Origin: an uncultured Sphingomonas sp.
GTDB lineage: Bacteria > Pseudomonadota > Alphaproteobacteria > Sphingomonadales > Sphingomonadaceae
Direction: 5' to 3'
Assembly (NCBI GenBank): GCA_946886845.1
Contig: CAMPJH010000073.1
Location: 1-7,432, forward strand
DNA: 7,432 bases
Part shown: positions 1 to 6,091 of the stretch, piece after piece
Numbering within the stretch: position 1 is the stretch's first letter
Layout: each line of letters opens with the position of its first letter
Position numbers and translations under genes: made by a program
Notes under the pieces: model-generated
The model's input: only the letters and a program-made list of their open reading frames with translations
The model's database searches: none
Told to the model about the DNA's origin: nothing

Positions 1-718
1 CTCGAACAGCGCGACCCAGATCCAGATGTTCGAAGCGCTCGGGGCCGGACCGCCTCGCTTTGCCCATGAAGCGTTGCTGGTCGCCGCCGAAGGCAAATTG
101 TCGAAGCGGCTCGGCTCCTACGGGGCGGAGCATCTGCGCGAGGAAGGGGTCGAGCCGATGGCTTTGCTGTCGCTGCTCGCCCGGATCGGTACCTCGCAGC
201 CGGTCGAGCCGGTCGCCAGCCTCGACGAGCTCGCCCGCGAGTTCGATTTCGCGCACTTCGGCCGCGCCCCCGCGCACTTCGACCCGCATGAGGTCGAGCT
301 GCTCAACGCTCGACTGCTGCATGCGCTTGATTTTGCCGCGGTCGCCGACCGCTTGCCGCCGGCCGCAAGCGAAGCGGATTGGCTGCTGCTCCGGCCGAAT
401 CTCCAGCGATTGTCCGATTTTCCCGACTGGTTCGAGGTCCTGCACGGCGAGATCGAGCCGCCGGAGCTCGGCCATGACGAACGGATGCTGGCCCGCGATG
501 CCGCCGTCGCCGCCGAAGCAGTCGACTGGTCAGGAGAGCCGTGGCGGTCACTGACCGACGAGCTCAAGCGGACCACCGGGCGCAAGGGCCGCGAGCTGTT
601 CCACCCCCTGCGCCTGGCGCTGACGGGACGCGAAAGCGGGCCGGAGATGGCCGGGCTGGTGGCGCGCATGGGCAAGGCCCGCGCCGTCCGCCGGCTCGAG
701 GCCGCGGCCAAGCGTTAA
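1..718 (+). CDS. gltX: Glutamyl-tRNA synthetase, 3' partial
   Basis: This is the C-terminal 238 codons of a class I glutamate-tRNA ligase, the cytoplasmic enzyme that charges tRNA-Glu. The gene is open from the left edge in the frame whose first full codon is at base 2, so the Rossmann-fold N-terminus is outside the window. The visible part begins just ahead of the family stretch SNSATQIQMFEALG and contains the ATP-binding signature KLSKR at 95-109, a KMSKS variant. After it comes the helical anticodon-binding region, ending in TGRKGRELFHPLR, LALTG and a basic tail, as in short bacterial GltX proteins of roughly 440-450 residues. Alphaproteobacteria often carry two gltX copies, one of which can act on tRNA-Gln, and the fragment does not show which one this is. 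It ends in TAA at 716-718. Family call is firm; substrate subtype is open. Confidence 0.93.
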   Translation, partial: SNSATQIQMFEALGAGPPRFAHEALLVAAEGKLSKRLGSYGAEHLREEGVEPMALLSLLARIGTSQPVEPVASLDELAREFDFAHFGRAPAHFDPHEVELLNARLLHALDFAAVADRLPPAASEADWLLLRPNLQRLSDFPDWFEVLHGEIEPPELGHDERMLARDAAVAAEAVDWSGEPWRSLTDELKRTTGRKGRELFHPLRLALTGRESGPEMAGLVARMGKARAVRRLEAAAKR

Positions 719-745
719 TCGGCTGGGCCACCGCAACGATTTTGC

Positions 746-780
746 TTGAGCATAACGTGTAATGTTGTAACATTGCTCAA
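746..780 (+). promoter_or_regulatory. Inverted-repeat operator and likely promoter of tonB
   Basis: This AT-rich island lies in the 87-base gap between gltX and the TonB-like gene. The core is AATGTT (761-766), GT, AACATT (769-774). An outer pair TTGAGC (746-751) and GCTCAA (775-780) also matches. A possible sigma-70 promoter, TTGAGC (746-751) with 16 bases to TAACAT (768-773), would lie under the dyad, so a bound protein would block it. The core resembles the AATGTT/AACATT arms of proteobacterial Zur boxes, which would fit a TonB gene involved in metal uptake. The repeat is seen directly; the regulator is inference, and another metal or redox regulator is possible. Confidence 0.5.
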
Positions 781-792
781 TGACTCGCGTCG

Positions 793-798
793 AAGGAG
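793..798 (+). promoter_or_regulatory. Strong Shine-Dalgarno for the TonB-like gene
   Basis: AAGGAG ends seven bases before the ATG at 806. It is the best ribosome-binding site in the window. It decides the start in favour of 806 over the in-frame ATG at 746, which lies inside the operator repeat and has no such site. Confidence 0.75.
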
Positions 799-805
799 TC
801 GGGCA

Positions 806-1448
806 ATGAATGTTTATGCTCCAGTTCCCGCTTATGCGGACCGCAAGCGCCACCCGCGCGCACTCATCCTGATCGTCGGAATCCATGCGGGCTTGCTGGC
901 CGCGGTGATGGCGGCGAAGATGGACCTGCCGCCGCCGTTCGCTCCGACACCGACGACGGTCAAGCTGATCCCCGAGCCGCAGGTCCCGCCGGCGAACCCG
1001 CCGCCGCAGCCCAGGCAGGATCCGCGCGGCTCGCGGATCGACCAGATGCCGAGGGTGATCCCGGTTCCGCAGCCGCGCTTTCCGGTGATCGACAGCCTGC
1101 CGATGCCGCTGCCCGATCCCGGGCCGATCGTCACCCAGGATCCCGCGCCGGTGCCGGCGCCGGTCCGCTTCGGCCCGCGTTTCGCGACCCCGGAATCGCT
1201 TTTGAAGCCGCCTTATCCGCAGGCGAAGCTGCGGCTCGAGGAGGAAGCGGTGCTGCGGCTGCGGCTGACCATCGACGATCGCGGCCGGGTGACCGCCGTC
1301 GAGCCGGTCGGCCGCGCCGACCCGGTCTTCCTCGCCCGCCGCCCGCCGCCACCTGCTCGCCCATTGGCGCTACAAGCCGGCGAGCGAGGACGGCCGGCCG
1401 GTGGCGAGCTCGACCGTGATCACGCTCCGGTTCCAGCTCGACCAGTAA
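806..1448 (+). pseudogene. TonB-family energy transducer, apparent frameshift
   Basis: TonB-type proteins span the inner membrane and pass proton-motive energy from ExbBD to outer-membrane receptors. The reading starts MNVYAPVPAY, has a basic patch then one membrane helix at about residues 18-38, a long proline-rich periplasmic spacer (about 41-125), and a TonB C-terminal domain beginning near PPYPQAKLRL. At residue 177 (codon 1334-1336) the frame fails. The rest of the domain, RRHLLAHWRYKPASEDG to LRFQLDQ, continues in the next frame and stops at TAA 1446-1448. Removing one C from CCC at 1335-1337 restores LAAARRHLL and a 213-residue protein of normal TonB layout. This may be a real disabling mutation or a read error in a GC-rich CGCC repeat. 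Without repair, the first frame runs on into the next gene. exbB and exbD are not in the window, so which receptor it serves is unknown. Confidence 0.8.
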
Positions 1449-1489
1449 CTCCACTGGCGAGAGCGCGGCCGAGCGCCTATCTTGCCGCA

Positions 1490-1810
1490 ATGTCCTGGTT
1501 TCCCCGCCCCGTCGGTCCAAGCGCCGCGTTCCGCGACCTTGCCGCCTTCATGCGGCAGCGCAGCCGCGAACAGATGATCGGCGCCTCGCTGGCGCTGCTC
1601 GCGACGATCATCATCGTCATCCTGTTCTTCGTCGATTCGAAGATCAACACGGCGCCGCCGCCGCAGCTGATCTACGCCGAAAGCTGGAACGCCAACCGCA
1701 CCGATGCCGAAATCGTCGCGCAGCAGAAGAAGGACCAGGCGGCGCGGCACGCGGCGTTGGCGGAGAAGCAGCGCCAATATCAGAAGCTCGAGAAACGATT
1801 CGGCATGTGA
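1490..1810 (+). CDS. Small single-pass membrane protein, unknown function
   Basis: This 106-residue protein does not match a function I recognise. It has a short N-terminal region rich in Arg and Phe (residues 1-28), one clear membrane helix (about 29-48, GASLALLATIIIVILFFVDS), then a polar C-terminal part from about residue 70. That part is dominated by Ala, Gln, Glu and Lys and ends KRFGM, and is probably an alpha-helical or coiled-coil segment. The ATG at 1490 was chosen because it gives a complete protein after the TonB stop at 1448; no strong Shine-Dalgarno precedes it. Its stop overlaps the ribD start in GTGA, so translation of the two is probably coupled. Because of the upstream frameshift, this gene is also in frame with the TonB N-terminal part, and an unrepaired sequence reads as one long chimeric frame. 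Confidence 0.72.
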   Translation: MSWFPRPVGPSAAFRDLAAFMRQRSREQMIGASLALLATIIIVILFFVDSKINTAPPPQLIYAESWNANRTDAEIVAQQKKDQAARHAALAEKQRQYQKLEKRFGM

Positions 1811-2784
1811 CGGACGATCGCCGGTTCATGGCCGAGGCCGTGGCCCTGGGCGAAGCCGCGCGCGGGACGACCGCGCCCAATCCCAATGTCGGCTGCCTGA
1901 TCGTCTCGGCCAAGGGCGAGGTCGTCGGACGCGGCGCCACCGCCCCCGGCGGCCGGCCGCACGCCGAGGCGCTTGCACTGGCCGAAGCAGGCAAGCGCGC
2001 GCTCGGCTCGACCGTCTACGTGTCGCTCGAACCCTGCGCGCATGTCAGCGAGCGCGGTCCGGCCTGCTCCGACCTGCTGGCGGAAGCGAAGCCGGCGCGA
2101 ATCGTGATCGCCCTGAAGGATCCGGACCCGCGCACCGCCGGCAAGGGCATCAAGCGGCTGCGCGAATCGGGGATCGAGGTGAAGACCGGCACCGGCCGCA
2201 AGGCGGCGGCGCAATCGCTCGCCGGCTATCTGACCCGGCTGAAGCTGGGCCGCCCGCGGATCACCCTCAAGCTGGCGCTGTCGATCGACGGCAAGATCGC
2301 GCTTCCGTCCGGCGAATCGCAGTGGATCACCGGCGAGGACGCGCGCCGCCACGTGCATTTGGAGCGCGCCCATTCGGACATGATCCTGGTCGGCCGCGGT
2401 ACCTATATGGCCGACGCGCCGCGGCTCGACGTCCGGCTGCCGGGCCTAGAAGACCGGTCGCCGAAGCGGGCCCTGCTGACTCGCGGCGAGGCGGTCGACG
2501 GCTGGGAAACCCTGTCATCTCCGCAGGATGTGCATCGCCTTCATGACGTCAACGACCTGCTGGTCGAGGGCGGCTCGGCGACCGCGACCGCCTTCCTTTC
2601 GGCCGATCTGGTCGACCGGATCCTGATCTACCGGGCGCCGATCCTGATCGGCGACGGCAAGTCGTCGCTTGGCTATGTCGGGCTTGACGCCATCGCCGAC
2701 GCGCACGGCAAATGGCGCGCGGCCGGCGAGCAGCGGCTCGGAGTCGACCGGCTCGAAGTTTACGAGCGGGTGCGCGAGCGCTAG
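1807..2784 (+). CDS. ribD: Bifunctional riboflavin deaminase/reductase RibD
   Basis: RibD carries out two successive steps of riboflavin synthesis in the cytoplasm. It deaminates 2,5-diamino-6-(phosphoribosylamino)pyrimidinone, then reduces the ribosyl side chain with NADPH. The N-terminal cytidine-deaminase-like domain (about residues 1-145) shows NPNVGC, the zinc/catalytic motif HAE (52-54) and the ligand segment PCAHVSERGPAC with C77 and C87. The reductase domain (about 150-325) shows LKLALSIDGKIA, the GTYMADAPRLDVRLPG region and LLVEGG (252-257). At 325 residues it is somewhat shorter than E. coli RibD (367) but both domains look complete. The start is GTG at 1807, overlapping the previous stop. 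Downstream, ribE follows after nine bases, so ribD and ribE are probably co-transcribed with the upstream small gene. Confidence 0.95.
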   Translation: MTDDRRFMAEAVALGEAARGTTAPNPNVGCLIVSAKGEVVGRGATAPGGRPHAEALALAEAGKRALGSTVYVSLEPCAHVSERGPACSDLLAEAKPARIVIALKDPDPRTAGKGIKRLRESGIEVKTGTGRKAAAQSLAGYLTRLKLGRPRITLKLALSIDGKIALPSGESQWITGEDARRHVHLERAHSDMILVGRGTYMADAPRLDVRLPGLEDRSPKRALLTRGEAVDGWETLSSPQDVHRLHDVNDLLVEGGSATATAFLSADLVDRILIYRAPILIGDGKSSLGYVGLDAIADAHGKWRAAGEQRLGVDRLEVYERVRER

Positions 2785-2793
2785 GCGGCGGGC

Positions 2794-3402
2794 ATGTTCA
2801 CCGGGATCGTCACCGACGTCGGCACCGTCGCCAGCGCCGAGCAGCGCGCCGACCTGCGGCTGACTATCCGCTGCGGCTACGACATGGCGACGGTCGAGCT
2901 CGGCGCGTCGATTGCCTGTTCGGGCGTCTGCCTGACCGTGGTCGACAAGGGCGACGACTGGTTCGCGGTAGATGTCTCGACAGAAACGCAGTCGCGGACC
3001 GCGCCGGGCCTGTGGAGCGAGGGCGCAAGGCTCAATCTCGAGCGGCCGCTGCGGGTCGGCGACGAACTCGGCGGCCATTTCGTCACCGGCCATGTCGATT
3101 GCCTCGGTGACGTCATCGCCGTCTATCCCGAAGGCGGGTCAAGCCGAATCACCGTGTCTGTCCACGGCGCGCTGGCACCGATGATCGCGCCCAAGGGGTC
3201 AATCACGCTCGACGGCGTGTCGCTGACCGTTAACGACGTCCGCGATGCCGAGGACAGGACGACGCATTTCTCGGTCAACATCATCCCCCACACCGCCGGT
3301 TGCACGACCCTGGGCAACCTTGCCGCTGGAGGACAGCTCAATGTCGAGGTGGACGTGCTTGCGCGCTATATCGACCGGATGATTGCGGCGCGGTCACACT
3401 AG
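2794..3402 (+). CDS. ribE: Riboflavin synthase (alpha subunit)
   Basis: This enzyme dismutates two molecules of 6,7-dimethyl-8-ribityllumazine into riboflavin and the pyrimidine precursor, which is recycled. The 202-residue protein has the family's normal length and two lumazine-binding repeats, roughly residues 1-95 and 96-200. Each repeat keeps its signature: MFTGIV at the start with ACSGVCLTV (41-49), then GHFVTGHVD (94-102) with TLDGVSLTV (138-146) and IPHT (164-167). It starts at ATG 2794, nine bases after the ribD stop, with only a weak ribosome-binding site, which suggests coupling to ribD. The symbol follows the ribE usage for riboflavin synthase; E. coli literature also calls it ribC. 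It is followed by the palindrome-bearing gap before ribB. Confidence 0.95.
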   Translation: MFTGIVTDVGTVASAEQRADLRLTIRCGYDMATVELGASIACSGVCLTVVDKGDDWFAVDVSTETQSRTAPGLWSEGARLNLERPLRVGDELGGHFVTGHVDCLGDVIAVYPEGGSSRITVSVHGALAPMIAPKGSITLDGVSLTVNDVRDAEDRTTHFSVNIIPHTAGCTTLGNLAAGGQLNVEVDVLARYIDRMIAARSH

Positions 3403-3425
3403 GCACATCGCTGTTGCTGCTTTCA

Positions 3426-3443
3426 ATCACATTGCAATGTGAT
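3426..3443 (+). promoter_or_regulatory. 18-bp perfect palindrome, putative ribB operator
   Basis: ATCACATTGCAATGTGAT is identical to its own reverse complement. It sits in the 52-base gap between ribE and ribB, ending 11 bases before the ribB ATG. Weak promoter-like hexamers overlap it: TTGCTG at 3414-3419 and TGTGAT at 3438-3443, 18 bases apart. With no loop and no following T-run it is a poor terminator, and it is unlike a CRP site because the TGTGA and TCACA halves are in the opposite order. An operator for a dimeric regulator is the best reading. The gene it precedes begins with an HTH-like domain, making self-regulation the leading hypothesis. Palindrome: seen. Function: inference. Confidence 0.65.
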
Positions 3444-3454
3444 ATTGGGCGCCC

Positions 3455-4762
3455 ATGAGCACCACCTTGATCGAGCAGCTGACCGCCATCATCGACACCG
3501 GCGAGATCAGCCGCGCCGCCCTCGCCCGCGCCGCCGGGCTTCACCCCAACAGCCTTCGCAAGCTCGGCGCCGACGACTGGAACCCGACCGCCGATACGCT
3601 CAAGCGGCTCGAAAAGCTGATCCAGCGCGGCACCACCGACGTCCTGGTCGGCGCCGAAGCGATCATCGACGAGGCGCGCAACGGCCGGATGTTCATCCTG
3701 GTCGACGACGACGACCGCGAGAACGAAGGCGATTTGGTGATCCCGGCGCAGATGGCGACCCCGGACGCGATCAACTTCATGGCCCGCCACGGCCGCGGCC
3801 TGGTCTGCCTGGCGCTGACCAAGGAACGCGCCGACTCGCTCGGCCTCGAGCCGATGACCCGCACCAACCGCAGCCGCAACGAAACCGCCTTCACCGTCTC
3901 GATCGAGGCCAAGGAGGGGATTTCGACCGGGATCAGCGCCGCCGACCGGGCGCGGACGGTGGCGGTGGCGATCGATGCGTTGAACGGCCCCGACGCTTTG
4001 GTCTCGCCCGGCCATGTCTTCCCGCTGGTCGCCCGGCCGGGCGGAGTCCTGGTCCGCACCGGCCACACCGAGGCGGCGGTCGACGTCGCCCGGCTCGCCG
4101 GCCTCAACCCCAGCGCCGTGATCTGCGAGATCATGCGCGACGACGGGACCATGGCCCGGCTCGACGATTTGATGGATTTCGCCCGCGCCCACGGGCTCAA
4201 GATCGGCACGATCCGCGACCTTATCGCCTATCGGCTGAAGAAGGACCATCTCGTCGAGCGCACCGCCACCACCCTGTTCCGGGCGGTCAGCGGCGCCGAA
4301 TGGCAGGCGCAGGTGTTCCGCGACAAGGCCAGCGGCGAGGAGCAGCTGGCGCTGGTCCATGGCACCCTCAGCCCGGACGAGCCGGTGCTGGTGCGGATGC
4401 ACAGCCTCGACCTGTTCGCCGACGTGCTTGGCGAGGGGGGGGCCAAGTCCGGGCTTCTCCAGGGCGCGATGCGGATGATCGAGCGCTACGGGTCGGGGGT
4501 CGTCGTCGCGCTCCATGCCGCGGCTCCGGGATCGCTGTCGCGGTCGATCGACCTGCGCGCGGGCAATCCGGTCGACGGCGGCGACGCCGTCCGCAGCTAC
4601 GGCACCGGCGCGCAGATCCTCGCCGCGCTCGGCATCCACGACATGATCCTCTTGTCCAACACCCGCCATTCGCCGGTCGCTCTGTCGGGCTACGGGCTGA
4701 CGATCGTCGACGAGCGGCCGATCGAGGTCGAAGGCCCTTCGTCGGGCTCAGGACGGGCCTGA
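3455..4762 (+). CDS. ribB: HTH-DHBP synthase-degenerate RibA fusion (RibBX type)
   Basis: The central domain is 3,4-dihydroxy-2-butanone-4-phosphate synthase, which converts ribulose-5-phosphate to the four-carbon riboflavin precursor plus formate. It spans about residues 64-262 and keeps DRENEGD (87-93), [16 protein letters not shown] (157-166), PGHVFPL (185-191), RTGHTEA (201-207) and CEI (224-226), so it should be active. Residues 1-58 are extra: helices around [19 protein letters not shown] and [14 protein letters not shown] look like an XRE-type HTH. Residues about 266-424 resemble GTP cyclohydrolase II, but the three zinc cysteines align with D319, A330 and S332, and RQEGRG is replaced around 354-361. 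That matches the inactive RibX type of C-terminus known from proteobacterial RibBX proteins. No clear Shine-Dalgarno precedes the ATG. A palindrome lies just upstream, and ribH follows after four bases. Confidence 0.92.
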   Translation: MSTTLIEQLTAIIDTGEISRAALARAAGLHPNSLRKLGADDWNPTADTLKRLEKLIQRGTTDVLVGAEAIIDEARNGRMFILVDDDDRENEGDLVIPAQMATPDAINFMARHGRGLVCLALTKERADSLGLEPMTRTNRSRNETAFTVSIEAKEGISTGISAADRARTVAVAIDALNGPDALVSPGHVFPLVARPGGVLVRTGHTEAAVDVARLAGLNPSAVICEIMRDDGTMARLDDLMDFARAHGLKIGTIRDLIAYRLKKDHLVERTATTLFRAVSGAEWQAQVFRDKASGEEQLALVHGTLSPDEPVLVRMHSLDLFADVLGEGGAKSGLLQGAMRMIERYGSGVVVALHAAAPGSLSRSIDLRAGNPVDGGDAVRSYGTGAQILAALGIHDMILLSNTRHSPVALSGYGLTIVDERPIEVEGPSSGSGRA

Positions 4763-4766
4763 CGCC

Positions 4767-5189
4767 ATGGCCACCATCCTCCTCGCCGAAGCGCGCTTTT
4801 ATCCGCACCTCAACGACATGCTGCTCGACGGCGCCCGCGCGGCGATCGAAGCGGCCGGCCATAAACACGAGACTCTGACGGTGCCGGGGGCGCTCGAGCT
4901 GCCCGGAGCGATCGCCCTTGCCGCGCGCAGCGGCCGCTTCTGCGCCTTCGTCGCCTTGGGCGTGGTCATTCGCGGCGAAACCTATCATTTCGAGGTCGTC
5001 GCCGAGGAAAGCGCCCGAGCGCTGATGGACCTGACCACCCAGGGCTTCGCCATCGGCAACGGCATCCTCACGGTCGAGAATGAGGCGCAGGCGCTGGAGC
5101 GAGCCGACCCGGCCCAAGGCGACAAGGGCGGCGGCGCGGCCCGAGCGGCGCTGGCGCTGTACGAGCTGCGCGAAAAGTACGGCGCTTGA
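4767..5189 (+). CDS. ribH: 6,7-dimethyl-8-ribityllumazine synthase
   Basis: RibH condenses the four-carbon phosphate from RibB with the ribitylaminopyrimidine to make lumazine, the substrate of RibE; the family forms pentamers or icosahedral shells. The 140-residue protein is a compact but complete member. Visible motifs are the substrate-stacking aromatic in RFY (10-12), PGALELP (40-46), [14 protein letters not shown] (65-78) with the catalytic histidine H74, and [14 protein letters not shown] (97-110) followed by R112. It starts four bases after the ribB stop and its own stop overlaps the TTG start of the transporter gene, so the three are probably translated from one message. In many proteobacteria nusB follows ribH; here a transporter gene does. 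Confidence 0.95.
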   Translation: MATILLAEARFYPHLNDMLLDGARAAIEAAGHKHETLTVPGALELPGAIALAARSGRFCAFVALGVVIRGETYHFEVVAEESARALMDLTTQGFAIGNGILTVENEAQALERADPAQGDKGGGAARAALALYELREKYGA

Positions 5190-6085
5190 CCGCAAGCGAG
5201 CGTTCGCCCCACCGGCTGGCCTTCCCGGCGCTGCTCCTGGGCAATTTCTCGCTGGCGATCGGACCCTGGTTCGTCCGGCTTGCCGACGTCGGGCCGGTGG
5301 CGGTTGGCTTCTGGCGGCTGTTGCTGGCCTTGCCGTTCATCTGGCTGGTCGCCCGGGTTGCTCGTCAGCCCCAGCGCATCCCGAAGCGATCGCTGCTGCT
5401 GGTGATCCTCGCCGCGGCGATCTTCTATGCGCTCGACCTAGCGGCGTGGAACGCCGGGATCCTGCTGACCAAGCTCGGCAACGCCACTTTGTTCGGCAAC
5501 AGCGGCAGCTTCGTCTTTGTCGTCTATGGCCTGTGGCTCGTCCGAAGCTTGCCGTCGCCCAGGCAATCCGCCGCCCTTGCTCTCGCGCTTGCCGGAACCG
5601 GCCTGCTGATGAGCAGCAGCTATGATCTGAGCCCGGCCAACTTCGCCGGCGACCTGCTGACCCTCATCGCCGGCTTTCTTTACGGCGGCTATCTGATCTT
5701 CATCGACCGGGCGCGAACCAGGCTTCAGCCGCTACCGCTGCTGCTGCTTGTCACCCTGCTCGGGACGCCGATGCTGCTGGCAATCAGCGTCGGGCTGGGC
5801 GAGCGATTGTGGCCCACCGATTGGACTCCGCTGATCATCTTCGCGCTGACCAGCCAGGTAATCGGCCAGGGCCTGCTGATCTATTCGATCGGCGTGTTCC
5901 CGCCGTTCGTCGTCGGCCTGGTCCTGCTGAGCCAGCCGGCAATCGCGGCGCTGATCGGCTGGTTCGCCTATGGGGAGGGACTTGCCGCGGCCGATTGGGT
6001 CGGAGCAGTGGCGGTTGGCCTCGCTTTGGTTCTCGTCCGCCTGCCGCAGCGGGGGTTGCGCGCTGGCGCGCCGCAGCCCAGTTGA
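5186..6085 (+). CDS. DMT/EamA transporter, possible RibN-type riboflavin carrier
   Basis: This 299-residue inner-membrane protein has about ten hydrophobic helices, at roughly 11-30, 38-58, 69-88, 96-118, 128-144, 152-172, 183-203, 213-233, 241-262 and 269-285. They fall into two EamA-type halves, and the second half keeps the characteristic [16 protein letters not shown] segment (249-264). The start is inferred as TTG at 5186, inside the ribH stop (TTGA). The first in-frame ATG is residue 142, which would delete half the protein. EamA proteins carry many small molecules and cannot be assigned by fold alone. RibN riboflavin importers of Rhizobium and other proteobacteria belong to this superfamily, and the overlap with ribH makes riboflavin or a precursor the best guess. 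Family call is firm; substrate is inference. Confidence 0.87.
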   Translation: MTASERSPHRLAFPALLLGNFSLAIGPWFVRLADVGPVAVGFWRLLLALPFIWLVARVARQPQRIPKRSLLLVILAAAIFYALDLAAWNAGILLTKLGNATLFGNSGSFVFVVYGLWLVRSLPSPRQSAALALALAGTGLLMSSSYDLSPANFAGDLLTLIAGFLYGGYLIFIDRARTRLQPLPLLLLVTLLGTPMLLAISVGLGERLWPTDWTPLIIFALTSQVIGQGLLIYSIGVFPPFVVGLVLLSQPAIAALIGWFAYGEGLAAADWVGAVAVGLALVLVRLPQRGLRAGAPQPS

Positions 6086-6091
6086 GCGGCG

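Noticed and set aside
719..745. Terminator after gltX
   Set aside because: No stable stem followed by a T-run is visible. The short TTTT at 740-743 lacks a hairpin directly before it.
746..805. Upstream ATG at 746 as the TonB start
   Set aside because: It lies within the operator repeat, has no Shine-Dalgarno and adds residues not needed for a TonB protein. ATG 806 has AAGGAG at ideal distance.
3426..3443. Palindrome as a CRP/FNR site or a terminator
   Set aside because: CRP sites read TGTGA then TCACA, whereas here the order is reversed. There is no loop, GC-rich stem or T-run as expected of an intrinsic terminator.
3447..3454. GGGCGCCC palindrome just before the ribB ATG as a second operator
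   Set aside because: Eight-base GC palindromes are expected by chance in sequence this GC-rich, and it occupies the ribosome-binding position.
3338..4669. Long open frame on the minus strand opposite ribB
   Set aside because: It mirrors the codon pattern of a GC-rich, well-conserved gene and its translation shows no recognisable domain. RibB motifs on the + strand are unambiguous.
4250..4740. Active GTP cyclohydrolase II (RibA) domain
   Set aside because: All three zinc cysteines and the RQEGRG segment are missing, so only the fold is retained.
3439..4878. Long arginine/proline-rich open frame overlapping ribB and ribH on the + strand
   Set aside because: Its composition is that of an out-of-frame reading of GC-rich coding sequence, and it runs across two genuine genes.
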